A stretch of DNA of 64,000 bases from DSXF01 sp964387495 (GCA_964387495.1 CAYLXB010000009.1:9262-73261), one strand, 5' to 3'; counted from the stretch's first letter, positions 1 through 10,600 are shown. Numbers and translations are program-made. Notes: generated by a model not told the origin, from the letters alone.

Positions 1-2
1 TT

Positions 3-887
3 CAGACGGCTGGACTCTTCGGGGCAGTTTTTGAGAATGAAGCCAACGGCACCCGCTACCACACTAACAGAGACACAGTGGATGCCATCTCCCCAAACCT
101 GGTACAGGCTTACGGTCAGACCATGCTCGCACTTGCCAACCGCTTTGGCAGGGTTGATCTTAACACTCGCAATGCGGAGCCAGACTTGGTATTCTTCAAC
201 CTGCCCTTAATCGGTATCATAGCTTACCCGGGTTGGGTGATGCCGGTCTTGAGCGGGCTCGGCCTGCTAACCCTGCTGACCTTCATAGCCATTGCTTGGC
301 GCAGGGGACGATTCCTACCAGGGCAATTCGGATTGGGTCTGCTCGGCATCCTGCTGGGAATAGTGCTAATTGTCCTGTGTGCTCAGTTCATTTGGGGCGC
401 AGTCAAGGATGCTCACGCCGACGAACTGGCCGCCCTCGGCGGTTTCGAGACCAGCACTGCCTGGTTGGCCGGCATGATGATTGCAGCGGTCATCCTGATG
501 ATTGCTCTGCTTGCCCTGCTGTCTCGCTGGCTTGGAGCAGCTAATTTGCTTCCCGCCGCAGCGCTCGTCTACCTCCTGGTCTGGTTCGCTGTCTATTTTA
601 TGATGGACGCTGATAATCCGCTTACCACCGCGTATATTGCCTGGCCGCTCTTGGGCGGTGTGGCCGGCATGGGGGTCCATCTCTTTGTAAAGAATCCCGT
701 CCTGAGGACTGTGTCGCTGGCAGCTTGCGCCCTGGTCATCCTGGCTTTGCTGATCCCCCAACTGTGGATGGCAAGCTACACACGCGAGGATGCATGGATC
801 CCCATTCTAGCAACATGCATCCCGATGGGTTTCTTGGCACCGCAGGTAGAGGCCGTTTTTGGGCAAAACAAGACAGCCAGTGCGTAG
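3..887 (+). CDS. M28-family peptidase with C-terminal membrane domain (5' end outside window)
   Basis: The frame is open from the first codon of the window, so the gene starts upstream; a GTG at 78 is in frame but lies inside the domain. The first 50 or so residues read like the end of an M28 zinc aminopeptidase: a YHT motif (the His would be a metal ligand), then NRDTVDAI, then a helix ending in NRFGRVDL. After that come about seven hydrophobic segments, matching M28 enzymes that carry a C-terminal multi-pass membrane domain. Likely an envelope-bound exopeptidase. The metal-binding core is not visible, so activity cannot be judged. Confidence 0.72.
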   Translation, partial: QTAGLFGAVFENEANGTRYHTNRDTVDAISPNLVQAYGQTMLALANRFGRVDLNTRNAEPDLVFFNLPLIGIIAYPGWVMPVLSGLGLLTLLTFIAIAWRRGRFLPGQFGLGLLGILLGIVLIVLCAQFIWGAVKDAHADELAALGGFETSTAWLAGMMIAAVILMIALLALLSRWLGAANLLPAAALVYLLVWFAVYFMMDADNPLTTAYIAWPLLGGVAGMGVHLFVKNPVLRTVSLAACALVILALLIPQLWMASYTREDAWIPILATCIPMGFLAPQVEAVFGQNKTASA

Positions 888-1247
888 CGCAGGCGTACAA
901 CTTGAACAGGTCACCGTGCGAACCGCAAGGATACACAAAATTTGGCTTTTTTACATTTGATGAATTCCAAAATGCTTGATTGAGATTGCGGTTTCAAGCA
1001 AAATCGTTCATGCAACCAACAAGCCAATCCGTACATACGCGCATCTTGCACCCAATTAATATTGATTCTGTGGACAGCTAGGCTAAAAAATTGACCCGCC
1101 CCAGATGAAATCCGAAAAGTCCGGAGTTGGGTACTTGCCCATTGTCTATGATTACCAACGGGGAACATGGGCTTGTTTCTTCCTTGTGCGGGATGGTAAA
1201 AAATACGTTATCATTGGTGCATTCAGAACCTAGGAAAAGCCAACCGC
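888..1247. other. 360-base intergenic stretch
   Basis: More A+T-rich than the flanking genes. It holds no long frame, only the 42-codon frame at 1105-1233. No clear promoter or terminator is seen before the lipoprotein gene at 1248. Confidence 0.5.
1105..1233 (+). CDS. possible 42-residue small protein or gene remnant
   Basis: ATG to TAG, with an in-frame stop at 1084 just upstream. The peptide reads like a compact beta-rich C-terminus, with YDYQRGTWACFFLVRDGKKY followed by VIIGAFRT. There is no convincing ribosome binding site. It could be the surviving tail of a decayed gene rather than a working small protein. Confidence 0.25.
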   Translation: MKSEKSGVGYLPIVYDYQRGTWACFFLVRDGKKYVIIGAFRT

Positions 1248-2258
1248 ATGCCCACCTTCCTCCATAAACTCATCCTCCTCTCCCTGATGGCGCTGCTCTG
1301 GAGTTCCTGCATCCCCCCCGCGCCCACGGCTGCGCCCGCCATTCCGGCGACGGCCACGCCCCCGCCCCCCACCCTCACCCCCTTCCAGCCCGCCACCCCC
1401 GAACCCACCCTTACCCCCACCGCCACCGTTCGCCCGGTTGCAGCTCGCGTCCTCATTATCAGTATTGACGGCTTGCGCCCGGATGCCATCCTCAACGCCC
1501 CCATGCCCTTTCTCGCCGGGTTGGCCGGAGCCGGCGCCTACGCCCTCGACGCCCAGACAGTCTCCCCGCCGCATACCCTGCCCGCCCACGCCTCCATGCT
1601 CACCGGCCTCTGCCCCTCCCAGCACGGCGTCACTTGGGACGTATATACCCCGGCCAAAGGCTACGCCCAGGGCGTGGATATCTTTGACCTGGCTCAGGAA
1701 CTCGGCCTGCAAACCGTGATGCTCGTCAGCCGGGACAAACTGCGCCAGGTGACCGAATCGAAAAGCACCGATGTATTCCGCCTCGTTACCGGCAGTGATG
1801 GCGAGGTTGCCAAACAGGCCGCCATCCTCGTTTCCAGGGGCTTCGACCTGATGTTCGTCCACCTCGATGATGTGGATAATGCCGGCCACAACTTCGACTG
1901 GTCCTCGCCCGAATACTTGGAGACCGCCCGCCGCGCTGACGTTGCCATCGAGACCATCTTCTCCGCGCTGGACACATCCGGCCAGCGCGATGACACGCTT
2001 GTCATCATCACTGCCGACCACGCCGGGTTCGAGGAAAATCACCTCGAGGATACCCCGGAGATCACCACCATCCCATGGATCTTGTCCGGGCTGGGCGTTC
2101 GGCCCATGGTGCTTCAGGAGCCCGTCAGCATCACCGACACAGCCGCCACCGCAGCCTGGATCCTGAACATACCCATCCCGATCGAATGGGCCGGCTATCC
2201 GGTCACGGAGGCCTTCGGCACCCCCTCCGTGCCGCGTCCGGCGCCGCGCTGCCCCTGA
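1248..2258 (+). CDS. type I phosphodiesterase / alkaline phosphatase-like lipoprotein
   Basis: Starts with a hydrophobic signal and lipobox (LLWSSC, Cys about residue 21), then a Thr/Pro-rich linker to about residue 62, typical of a surface lipoprotein. The enzyme core shows alkaline-phosphatase-superfamily motifs: SIDGLRPD (metal Asp), SPPHTLPAHASMLTG (nucleophile Thr), HLDDVDNAGH (Asp and His ligands) and TADHAG (Asp-His ligands). It probably hydrolyses phosphodiesters or nucleotides outside the membrane; the substrate is not evident. panC begins 36 bases downstream on the same strand. The unusually C-rich 5' coding region encodes the linker. Confidence 0.85.
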   Translation: MPTFLHKLILLSLMALLWSSCIPPAPTAAPAIPATATPPPPTLTPFQPATPEPTLTPTATVRPVAARVLIISIDGLRPDAILNAPMPFLAGLAGAGAYALDAQTVSPPHTLPAHASMLTGLCPSQHGVTWDVYTPAKGYAQGVDIFDLAQELGLQTVMLVSRDKLRQVTESKSTDVFRLVTGSDGEVAKQAAILVSRGFDLMFVHLDDVDNAGHNFDWSSPEYLETARRADVAIETIFSALDTSGQRDDTLVIITADHAGFEENHLEDTPEITTIPWILSGLGVRPMVLQEPVSITDTAATAAWILNIPIPIEWAGYPVTEAFGTPSVPRPAPRCP

Positions 2259-2294
2259 ACATCCTGCTCGGAAGAAATACCCTGAGGAGTCCTC

Positions 2295-3122
2295 ATGCCT
2301 GACCCAATGTTGATCGTGACCGAATTGGAAGAACTTCGTTTTGCCCGCCGCCTGTTGGAATCCCCGGTGGGCCTTGTACCCACCATGGGCTTCCTGCATG
2401 CCGGCCATCTGGCGCTTGTACGCCAGGCCCGCCAGGAATGTGCCAGCGTGGTGGTCAGTATTTTCGTCAACCCCGCGCAATTCGGCCCCCAGGAAGACCT
2501 GGCAAAATACCCGAGCGACCTGGACCGCGACATCCGCCTCCTGGACGAAGCCGGTGTCGCTTTGACTTGGACACCCACCCCCGAAGTGATATACCCGCCC
2601 GGTTACCAGACCTGGGTGGAGGTCGAAGGCCTGGCCCGCCCCCTCGAGGGCGCTCTGCGCCCCGGGCACTTCCGCGGCGTGGCCACCGTGGTGGCCAAAC
2701 TCTTCAACGCCGTCCAGCCGCAAAAAGCCTACTTCGGCCAGAAGGACGCCCAGCAGGCAGCCGTCCTCCGCCGCATGGCCCGGGACCTGGATTTCCCCAT
2801 CGAGGTCGTCATCTGCCCCACCGTGCGCGAACCTGACGGCCTCGCCATGTCCAGCCGCAACACCTACCTCAACCCTGAGGAACGCCAGGCGGCAACGGTG
2901 CTATACCGCGCCCTCACAGCCGCCCGGGAGGCCTATACGCACGGCGAACACAGTGCCGCCAACCTGCGCCAGGTCATGACCGGCATCCTCCAGTCCGAGC
3001 CGCTGGCCCGGCCCCAGTATGTTTCCTGTGCCAGCCGCGACACCCTGGAAGAATTGGAAACGGTGCAGGGGACGGCCTTGCTTTCGATGGCCGTCTATAT
3101 CGCCACCCCCCGCCTGATTTAA
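2295..3122 (+). CDS. panC: pantoate--beta-alanine ligase
   Basis: Cytoplasmic enzyme that joins pantoate and beta-alanine with ATP, giving pantothenate for coenzyme A. At 275 residues it is normal length. Family motifs in order: VPTMGFLHAGHL (HIGH-like ATP site), SIFVNPAQF, HFRGVATVV, YFGQKDAQQ and MSSRN. An internal Met at residue 5 is an alternative start. It lies 36 bases after the phosphodiesterase gene, which may share the transcript. No other pantothenate gene is in the window. Confidence 0.96.
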   Translation: MPDPMLIVTELEELRFARRLLESPVGLVPTMGFLHAGHLALVRQARQECASVVVSIFVNPAQFGPQEDLAKYPSDLDRDIRLLDEAGVALTWTPTPEVIYPPGYQTWVEVEGLARPLEGALRPGHFRGVATVVAKLFNAVQPQKAYFGQKDAQQAAVLRRMARDLDFPIEVVICPTVREPDGLAMSSRNTYLNPEERQAATVLYRALTAAREAYTHGEHSAANLRQVMTGILQSEPLARPQYVSCASRDTLEELETVQGTALLSMAVYIATPRLI

Positions 3123-3159
3123 AATCTCAACCTGTAATACGCCGGCCCCCTGGCGGCAT

Positions 3160-3196
3160 GAGACGGCCTCAGGCTGTTTCTGCAGGAGGCCGTCTC
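3160..3196. terminator. hairpin between convergent genes
   Basis: GAGACGGCCT at 3160-3169 pairs perfectly with AGGCCGTCTC at 3187-3196 across a 17-base loop. It lies between panC (+) and the converging gene at 3218-3667 (-). There is no strong T-run on either side, so it may be a weak terminator or an mRNA-stabilising hairpin. Confidence 0.5.
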
Positions 3197-3217
3197 TTGA
3201 TATCGCCGGTCATCGGT

Positions 3218-3667
3218 TTACGGCAGGATGAATTTGTCGAAGAAATATGCCGCCAGGCAGAAAAGAGCGACCAGGACATGCGGGATCAGCACATGCACTT
3301 TGAACATATACCGCAGCGTCCGGTCACCCACTCTTTCGTACTCTTTGTTCCAGGAATTGTAAACCTGCAGAGGTACTTCCTTGGACAAGTCGCCGCTGGC
3401 AAAGGCCGCTTCGATCTGCCGGATGCGCGTGGCGAAGAAGTGCGACAGGCCGCGCCAATAGGCTTCCAGATACCAGAAGACCAGTGCCGCGCCCGCCCCC
3501 ACCAGCAGCACCTCTCTCCCATAGATAAAGCCCGCCCCAATCGCCGCCAGTGCCACCGTCACGCTCCAGTTCTTGATGTTCAGCCCCTTGCCATCGATCT
3601 CCTCATAAAACTGTTGTAGCATGACGTATTCATCCTTGAGCAGGTCTGCACGTTTATCGCTGTCCAT
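3218..3667 (-). CDS. conserved hypothetical membrane protein
   Basis: 149 residues. A charged N-terminal stretch (DEYVMLQQFYEEIDGKGLNI) precedes two close hydrophobic segments (about 35-55 and 57-70), a polar middle region, and a final hydrophobic segment near 125-145. The architecture resembles small bacterial membrane proteins of unknown function. It follows the two DarA-like genes on the same strand, 44 bases downstream of the shorter one, so co-transcription is plausible and a link to c-di-AMP sensing is possible but unproven. Confidence 0.65.
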   Translation of the reverse strand: MDSDKRADLLKDEYVMLQQFYEEIDGKGLNIKNWSVTVALAAIGAGFIYGREVLLVGAGAALVFWYLEAYWRGLSHFFATRIRQIEAAFASGDLSKEVPLQVYNSWNKEYERVGDRTLRYMFKVHVLIPHVLVALFCLAAYFFDKFILP

Positions 3668-3711
3668 GAAAACCGTCCTTGCTTTCCGCTTTGTTTTCGA
3701 TCTCCTGCCGT

Positions 3712-3972
3712 CTATACCTGCTCGAACCTGCCCACATCCATCACGAACACCGTCAGGCGCTTGTCCCCCGGCACCACCGTCGTCTTATCCCGCAGGATTT
3801 GCAGGGCAGGCTCCACCTGTTCATCATCCACCCCGATCAGCAGGGTATCCACCCCGCGCCGCAGGAATCCGCCGGTCGAGGCGACGCGCGTCACCCGGAA
3901 TTTGTCCTCAGTCAGGGCATGCGTGACCGTATCGGAGTCCACGTCTTTGATAATGGCAAGGATGAGTTTCAT
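3712..3972 (-). CDS. short DarA-like (c-di-AMP receptor family) PII-like protein
   Basis: 86 residues. The N-terminus (MKLILAIIKDVDSDTVTHAL) and the glycine motif ASTGGFLRRGVDTLLIG match the cyclic-di-AMP receptor family (DarA, formerly DUF970). The usual family length is about 109 residues. Here the segment between the GGFL half and the C-terminal strand (TVFVMDVGRFEQV) is very short, so the T-loop region appears trimmed. It starts 2 bases after the stop of a full-length paralog, as a two-gene unit. Ligand binding is inferred from family only. Confidence 0.75.
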   Translation of the reverse strand: MKLILAIIKDVDSDTVTHALTEDKFRVTRVASTGGFLRRGVDTLLIGVDDEQVEPALQILRDKTTVVPGDKRLTVFVMDVGRFEQV

Positions 3973-3974
3973 GG

Positions 3975-4310
3975 CTAGACCTCCTCGTAGTGATCCACCG
4001 GCAGGCAGAAGATGGTTGCACCGCCCACCGTCACAGGCACCGGCGTGGGCAGGGGTAAAGGCGAGCCTTCCAGCGGCACGGCCAGGTACTCCACCCGCTT
4101 CCGGCAGGACTGGCGGAGCGCTGCTACCACATCCTCTTCCATTCCGTCCGGCAGGGCGATCAGCAGAGTGGCGTTGCGCTGGCCCAAAAAGCCGCCCATA
4201 CTGACCAGGTGTGTGGCAGGTACCACCAGCCTGCTCAGGGCGCGCATGGCAGTCTCCAAGTCTTGCTCCTGGATGACGGCCGTCATCAAGTGATGGATGG
4301 GCTGCTGCAT
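3975..4310 (-). CDS. DarA-like (c-di-AMP receptor family) PII-like protein
   Basis: 111 residues, the normal family length. It shows VSMGGFLGQRNATLLIAL in the first half, a Pro-rich central loop (PLEGSPLPLPTPVPVT), and the closing strand VGGATIFCLPVDHYEEV, which is strongly typical of DarA-like proteins. These fold like PII signal proteins and bind cyclic di-AMP in Firmicutes. It is the first gene of a tandem pair, with the shorter copy 2 bases downstream. No diadenylate cyclase gene is in the window. Confidence 0.82.
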   Translation of the reverse strand: MQQPIHHLMTAVIQEQDLETAMRALSRLVVPATHLVSMGGFLGQRNATLLIALPDGMEEDVVAALRQSCRKRVEYLAVPLEGSPLPLPTPVPVTVGGATIFCLPVDHYEEV

Positions 4311-4426
4311 GGTTATCTCCTTACATCCATATTACCCGAAATCTGTCCCCAATTCAATGTTTTTCGGCTGAAAAATCGAAGTCGGCAAAAGCATGCCCGG
4401 TTGCAAAAGATGGGCTGCCTCGCCGG

Positions 4427-6812
4427 TCACTGCCTTGCCACGATGCACGCTTCCGTCTGGTTCACGGTCACCGTTTTGCCGTCGGGAAAGGTAACTTGCG
4501 TCTCGTCCGCTTCGCGCCTCACTGTCAGGCCGCGATATCGTACCGTCACCGGCCAGGGGAAGGGGTTCTTCCCTTCCAGCCGCACCCGCCCACCCGCCAT
4601 CAGTTCCACGCCCAGCACTTTCAGGAACAACCCCACGGGAGCCAGCCCTGCCAGCATATTGCGCTCACCCATCCCCGCCCCCGTCTCGGCATGGTAAGCC
4701 TGGTGGAAAGAACGGTTCTGCTTCAGATTNNNNNNNNNNCTGGATGACGCCCCTCATCAGGTGTACCACCAGCCGCGCCGCCTCACTCCGGAATCCATAT
4801 GCCAGCAGGCCCTCTGCGACGAACTGGTTCCACGGCAGGTGCACCCCCAGGCAGGCAGGCCCCGCCTCTGCGTCCAGCTCGATCGGGCACGCCGGCACAC
4901 CAAAAGGCCGGTCGAAGCGCTCAGCATCCAGCAGCGACCGCCCGATCAGAACCTGCGCCCGTTGTCCATCCGCCATCCCGGCCCACAACGGCAGGAAAAG
5001 GCTGTGGTCCTCGCCGCTCAGGTCTACGGTTCGGATCACCACCCGGTCTTTGGCACCCACGCCGCGAACCTCGATCCGTCCAATCCGGCTGAAGGTGCGC
5101 TGGCTGGTCGCCGTCAGGCCGTCAGCGTGCCATTCGAAGGCCGTGCGCGGGATGATCTCATCCTGGCCATTGCGCGTCACGTACTCGTACACCGCCACCT
5201 CAGGCCGGCTCACGCCCGGACTTTTCGCCAGCACTTGCACCACCAGGCGCACCGGCACGTCGAAGTTCAGCTTGGGACGCAGTTCACCAGGGCCGCGTTG
5301 TTTGGCAATCGTTTTCCCCGGCAGGCTGGCATGTGTATCCCGGTCACGGCTCCGGTACATGGCTGTGCGCGCATTCCAACAGGCATCCACGCCCGACTTG
5401 AGATTGTCCAGGCGCCCGGTCAGTTCGACCTGCACATCGCTCTGCTGCAGCCGCCCGGCGATCTTTGCCAGGCAGCAGGCTTCCCCGGCCAGCAATGCCG
5501 CCAGTGCCGGGCTTTCGGTTGTGTTGATCGCCGCCCCCTGCGCCCAGGCATGCCAGGGGGAGAAGGCGGGGTTGTCCTCATAACCTGTCTGCAGGGGATG
5601 GTCCCATTCAGGAAAGCCATCCTGGTCGCGGTCATGCCCGGCCCTGAACCATGCCCGCCAGAAAGCCAGCAAAGGTGGGAACAGGCTCACAAGCAGGGTG
5701 TCATCCCCCAGGGCCTGGTAGGCGCGCCAGGCCAGGCAGGCCAGCAGCGGAGCCGCCAGGAAACGCCCGCGCTGCCCTGCCAGCCCGGGCCGGCAGTCCA
5801 CCGAGCCGTCCTCCCCCTGGGTGGACAGGAAGTTCATCAACAGGCCCGCCCCGCTTCGCACTGCACCGGGCAGAAGGCTGGTCAGATACCAGGCCTCCAG
5901 CACCGGCTGGCCGCTCCACAGCGGCGGGTAATCCCCCCCTGTTCCGTTCGGGGAATAACCATGGTCAGGATTGCGGGCTAATACGAAGGATGGCTGCGCC
6001 AGTTGTTCTCCCGCCGGCATGAACAGACGCAAGGCTTCCTTCTGGCTGAAAGCCAGAGCCGCGTCCCATTCCGGGTCACCGGTCTGGATATCCACCGTCT
6101 CCCCGGCGTTCAGGTTTTCCAGGCGAGCGCGTTCCGCCTCCCATGGGCGGGCGCTGATCCGGCGCGCCAGTTCGAATGACTCCTGCTGGTTGCTGCAGGC
6201 TGCCTCCGCCCAGGTTAACTGCCGCGAAGCGCCTGCGTTCATGTCCAATGTCACAGAGAGGCAGGGATACGGCCCGGGGCCGGGCTGGGGACCGCCGGTC
6301 AGAAATATCACCGGTGCCAGGTTGCCGCTCTCCCCGCTCAACAAGTGCACCGACTGTAACTGGACAGCCGTCAGAGGGCGCCCCTCCAGCGGAATGAGAA
6401 AACCGCACAGGTCCAGCCGCACCTGCCGGCTGGCAGTGCTGTGGTTGATGACGACCATACGTCCGGCCGCGGCGTGCGATTCCGGTACCCACACCTCAGC
6501 CAGTACCTCGATGCCCGGCAGGGGCGAAAAATTTATCGTCAGGAAGTTTGGATGGAACCGGCGCAGGCGCGGCGGAGCCGCAAACTCGGCCGGGTTGACC
6601 ACCGTCTTACCGTTTTCATTAAAACGCGGGAAGATGCGCATGGCACGCGCCCGCAGCCCGTAAGTGGTGTACAAAGACAAAGCAGCCGGTTCACCCAAAC
6701 CAAACTCCAGGTTCCAAATGTGGTCATTGGCATAATCCACCCCGCCCAGGCGGGCATCTGCCGCCAGGCTGAGGCACAGCGGGTCATCCGGGCCGAGAAA
6801 CCAATCGCGCAT
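4427..6812 (-). CDS. glycoside hydrolase-like (alpha/alpha barrel) protein, interrupted by an assembly gap
   Basis: Reading from an ATG at 6812 (MRDWFLGPDDP), about 690 residues run to the N run at 4730-4739; the frame then resumes in another phase and ends at 4427. The phase change reflects the placeholder gap, not a proven mutation. The N-terminal part looks like a beta-sandwich; the middle (DQDGFPEWDHPLQTGYEDNP, then SPWHAWAQGAAINTTESPAL) resembles GH63/trehalase/debranching-type barrels; the end has SFHQAYHAETG and GLAPVGLFLKVLGV. Probably a sugar hydrolase. The substrate is unknown and no signal peptide is seen with this start. A longer frame up to 6899 is less likely. Confidence 0.7.
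4730..4739. other. assembly gap (10 N)
   Basis: Ten undetermined bases inside the glycoside hydrolase-like gene. The coding phase differs on the two sides, so the true gap length is probably not ten. Confidence 0.99.
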
Positions 6813-6922
6813 AAGTAGGTATATTGTACGGCAGATTGGCGGCAGGTCAAAGGTTTTTGGGCAGAGATACGCCGTCCATGAAATATTCACCCCCCGCAAA
6901 CCCCCGAGGCGGCCCCGGTGTT

Positions 6923-6951
6923 TTGTATTCCATGCAAAGGTGGTTTACAAT
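6923..6951 (+). promoter_or_regulatory. sigma70-type promoter for the MaoC gene
   Basis: TTGTAT at 6923-6928 and TACAAT at 6946-6951 with a 17-base spacer. The predicted start of transcription is about 40 bases before the ATG at 6999. Confidence 0.6.
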
Positions 6952-6998
6952 TGAAATCAAGTCAGAAAAACCACCAATCTTTTACCCAAGGATGCCCT

Positions 6999-7487
6999 AT
7001 GTCTTCTGATCTCCTCGCCCGGAATGGTCTGTATTTCGAAGAATTCTCCGTCGGCCAGAAAATCATCTCCCCTGGCCGCACCGTCACCGAGTCGGATGTC
7101 GTCACCTTTGCCGGTCTGTCCGGCGACTTCAACCGCATCCACACCGACGCCGAATACTGCCAGGGCACACTTTTCGGCCGGCGTGTGGCCCATGGCCTCT
7201 TGGGGCTGTCCATCACCTCCGGCCTGGCCCTGCGCACAGGCGTCCTGGAAGGCACGGTGATTGCCTTTCGCGAGATCAATTCCTGGAAGTTCGTCCGCCC
7301 GCTCTTCATTGGTGATACCATCCACGTCGAGATGCTCGTGGCCGAAACCAAATCCACACCGCGCCTGGGCGGCGGCTTGGTCACCATCAACATGGAGGTC
7401 AGGAATCAAAACGCTGAAACTGTCATGAAAGGTGTCTGGTCCGTGCTGGTCATGAGCACCCCGCAGGAATCCTCAACCGGGAACTGA
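6999..7487 (+). CDS. MaoC-like hot-dog fold acyl dehydratase
   Basis: 162 residues from ATG 6999, chosen because AAGGA lies 6 bases upstream; the frame is open further 5' but with unconserved residues. Motifs: an N-terminal YFEEFSVGQ, then SGDFNRIHTDAEYC, which carries the family's catalytic Asp and His, then FGRRVAHGLLGLS. The family hydrates enoyl-CoA thioesters. The exact substrate (fatty acid or mesaconyl-type) cannot be told. It has its own promoter and no metabolic partner next to it. Confidence 0.85.
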   Translation: MSSDLLARNGLYFEEFSVGQKIISPGRTVTESDVVTFAGLSGDFNRIHTDAEYCQGTLFGRRVAHGLLGLSITSGLALRTGVLEGTVIAFREINSWKFVRPLFIGDTIHVEMLVAETKSTPRLGGGLVTINMEVRNQNAETVMKGVWSVLVMSTPQESSTGN

Positions 7488-7619
7488 TTTGAGTTTTTTT
7501 CGTCCTGAATATGGAACACAAGTAGGAAGATAAATCAGAAAAATACCCTTGCCTGATGGCAGACATTTGTTTATGAACTCACCCTGTTCCCATCTTATCA
7601 TTCTGAAAAGACCAACCCC

Positions 7620-10600
7620 ATGAGCGATCTCAGACTTCCCGAATCCGAAGACCCCGCGGAAAAATTTTACCGGCTGCTCGCATCAGAAGAGGAAACCCTG
7701 CCGGACCCCCAGGATGCCCCGGAGCCGGGCGAGGAGACCCAACCGCACTTCTCCCCCACAGCTGCATTGGCAGGCCGCAGCCCCATTCCCCCGCCGCCCG
7801 CCGGCGGGAGCATCCACATCACGCCTCCGGCCATAGACAGGGACGGGATGCCCCTCCCGCGCCGGGTGGATCAGGTTGACCCGGCAGGGACGCGTGTCAC
7901 CCCGTCAGCCTACTCCTCCCGGCAAACCACCCCGCCCCCGCCGCTGGGACCTCGGCCCGTTCAGCCCGCACCCCGCTCCCCCATCAACTGGAATAAAAGC
8001 CTGGGTTGCCTGATGCGCGGCATGGTGGTCATGCTCTTCGGCTTGGTGGCGCTGGGCCTCCTGGCCGGCTCGATGTTGATTTACCAGTATTACAGGATCG
8101 CCGCCACTCTCCCTGCCGTGGATGATTTGAAAGCCCGCGCCTCGCAGTTCGAGACCACGCGTATCCTCGACCGCAACGGGCGTGTGCTCTATGAAATCCT
8201 CGACCCAAATGCCGGCCGGCGCACGTTTATACCGCTGCAACGCATCTCCCCCAACCTGGTGGCCGCCACCATCGCCACGGAAGATAAGGAATTTTATAAC
8301 CACCCCGGCTTTGATCCCATCGCCCTCGTCCGTGCCCTCTGGCAGAACTACACCAGCGGCGAGATCGTCTCCGGCGCATCCACCATTACCCAGCAATTGG
8401 CGCGCAACCTGCTTTTCAGCCCTGAGGAACGCGTCGAGCAGACATATACCCGCAAAGCGCGCGAGATCATCCTGGCCGCCGAAATCACCCGCCGCTACAG
8501 CAAGGATGATATCCTGGAACTGTACCTCAACGAATCCTATTACGGCAACCTGGCCTATGGCATCGAGGCTGCCGCCGAAACCTACTTTGGCACCACCGCT
8601 GACAAACTTACCCTTGGCCAGGCTGCCTTTCTGGCTGGGCTTCCCCAGGCGCCGGCGGTCTATGACGTCTACACCAATCGAGATGCCACCCTTTATCGCC
8701 AGCAGCAGGTGCTGGTTCTGATGTACCAGGCCAGCGAAGAAGAAGGCTGCATCTACGTCAGCAACAGCCCACAGCCGGTCTGTGTCGATCCGCCTTCTGC
8801 GACCACCGCAGCAGCTGAGATCAAGGATTATGTCTTCCAGCCGCCTGTCAGTAACGTAACCTACCCGCACTGGGTGCAGTACGTCCGCAGCCTGCTGGAG
8901 GAACAGTACGACCCGCAGACCATCTACCGCTCCGGCTTCACCGTCACCACCACGCTCGATCCCGCCCTCCAGGATGCCGCCCAGCAGATGGTCAGCACCC
9001 AGGTTGCTGCCCTTGCCGACAAGAACGTGCAGAACGGCGCGCTGGTGGCCATCCGCCCTTCCACCGGCGAGATTCTGGCCATGGTTGGCTCGGCAGACTT
9101 TTACAACGAGAATATCGACGGTCAGGTCAACATGGCCGTCAGCCCCACCCGCCAGCCGGGCTCCTCCATCAAACCGCTCACCTACGTGGCCGCCTTCGAG
9201 AAAGGCTGGACTCCCGCCACGCTCATCTGGGATGTGCCTTCCGAATTTCCCCCCTCTGGCAGCCCGGACGATCCGCGCGAACCCTACATCCCTGTCAACT
9301 ACGATGGCAGGGTCCACGGCCCGGTCACAGTGCGCACTGCTCTGGCCAACTCGTACAACATCCCCGCCGTCAAGACTCTCCAGTTCGTCGGCGTTTACGA
9401 TGACCCGCAAACCCCCTTGCCGGATGGCCTGGTGGAATTTGCCCACCGTCTGGGAGTGAACAGCTTATCTCGCCCGGATTACGGCCTGGCCCTCACTCTG
9501 GGCGGAGGCGATGTCAGCCTGATCGAGATGACCGGCGCCTTTGCCGTCTTTGCCAACGGCGGCAAGCGCGTCCCGCCCGCTGCCATCCTGAAGATCGTGG
9601 ATTTTCAGGGGAACGTCGTCTACGAATACCAGCCGCAGCAGGGAGAGCAAGTGGTACGTCCGGAACATGCTTTCCTGATTTCATCCATCCTGTCAGATAA
9701 TGAAGCCCGCGCCCCCATGTTCGGACGCAACTCGGTGCTTGCCCTGCCCTTCCCCGTGGCAGCCAAGACCGGCACCACGAACGACTTTCGCGATAACTGG
9801 ACGCTCGGCTACACGCCCGACCTCGCCGTGGGCACGTGGGTCGGGAACGCTGACTACACCCCCATGGTTGGTACCACCGGCCTGACCGGCGCGGCGCCCA
9901 TCTGGTCCAATTTCATGCAGTTCGCCGTCCCGCAGCTTACCGGTGGGCAGCCCACTCCCTTCATTCCACCCGCGGGCATCGTCGATAAAGTCATCTGCGA
10001 ACTCTCCGGCACCGAGCCTTCCCAGTGGTGCGAGAGCCAGCGCCGCGAATATTTTGCTTCCGACCAGCCGCCCCTTCCGGCCGGAAAGGATTTGCTTCGG
10101 CGCATTGACCTGGATACCTGGACCGGCCTGGAAGCCTCCCCCGCCTGTCCCGACTTCACTGAGGAACAAAAAGTCATGAACGTGGAGGATGAATGGGCTC
10201 GCAAGTGGTTCAAGACACAGGAGGGCAAACAGTGGCTGGACGATCACGACTTTCCGCGCAACCCGGTTTTCGCACCTCAGCGGGAATGCCGCGACGACGA
10301 CCCGCACCCGCGCCTCGAATTTGTCGGCCTGAAGCCCGGCATGGTGGTGGGCGACCAGGATTTGGTCATCCGGGGCATTGCCGATGGCGGTGACCTGTTT
10401 GCATCCTGGCAATTGGACTATGGCATGGGCGAAAAACCGCAAGACTGGATCATGCTCGAACGCAGCCGGCAGCCAGCCCGCACTCGGGAGCAGCTCTATA
10501 CCTGGAGCCTGGGGAATGTGGACAACGGCATCGTCACCCTGCGCCTGACGGTTTACTCCACAGAAGACGGATATGCAGAGAGGCTCATCCGCATCGAGGT

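Noticed and set aside
1230..2723. 497-codon open frame on the - strand
   Set aside because: Lies opposite the phosphodiesterase and panC, both with clear motifs. Its product is Gly/Arg-rich low-complexity sequence typical of G+C-rich antisense frames.
4744..5981. Two long + strand frames
   Set aside because: Antisense to the glycoside hydrolase-like gene and lacking any domain-like sequence.
7905..9446. 513-codon - strand frame
   Set aside because: Antisense to the penicillin-binding protein, whose catalytic motifs are certain.
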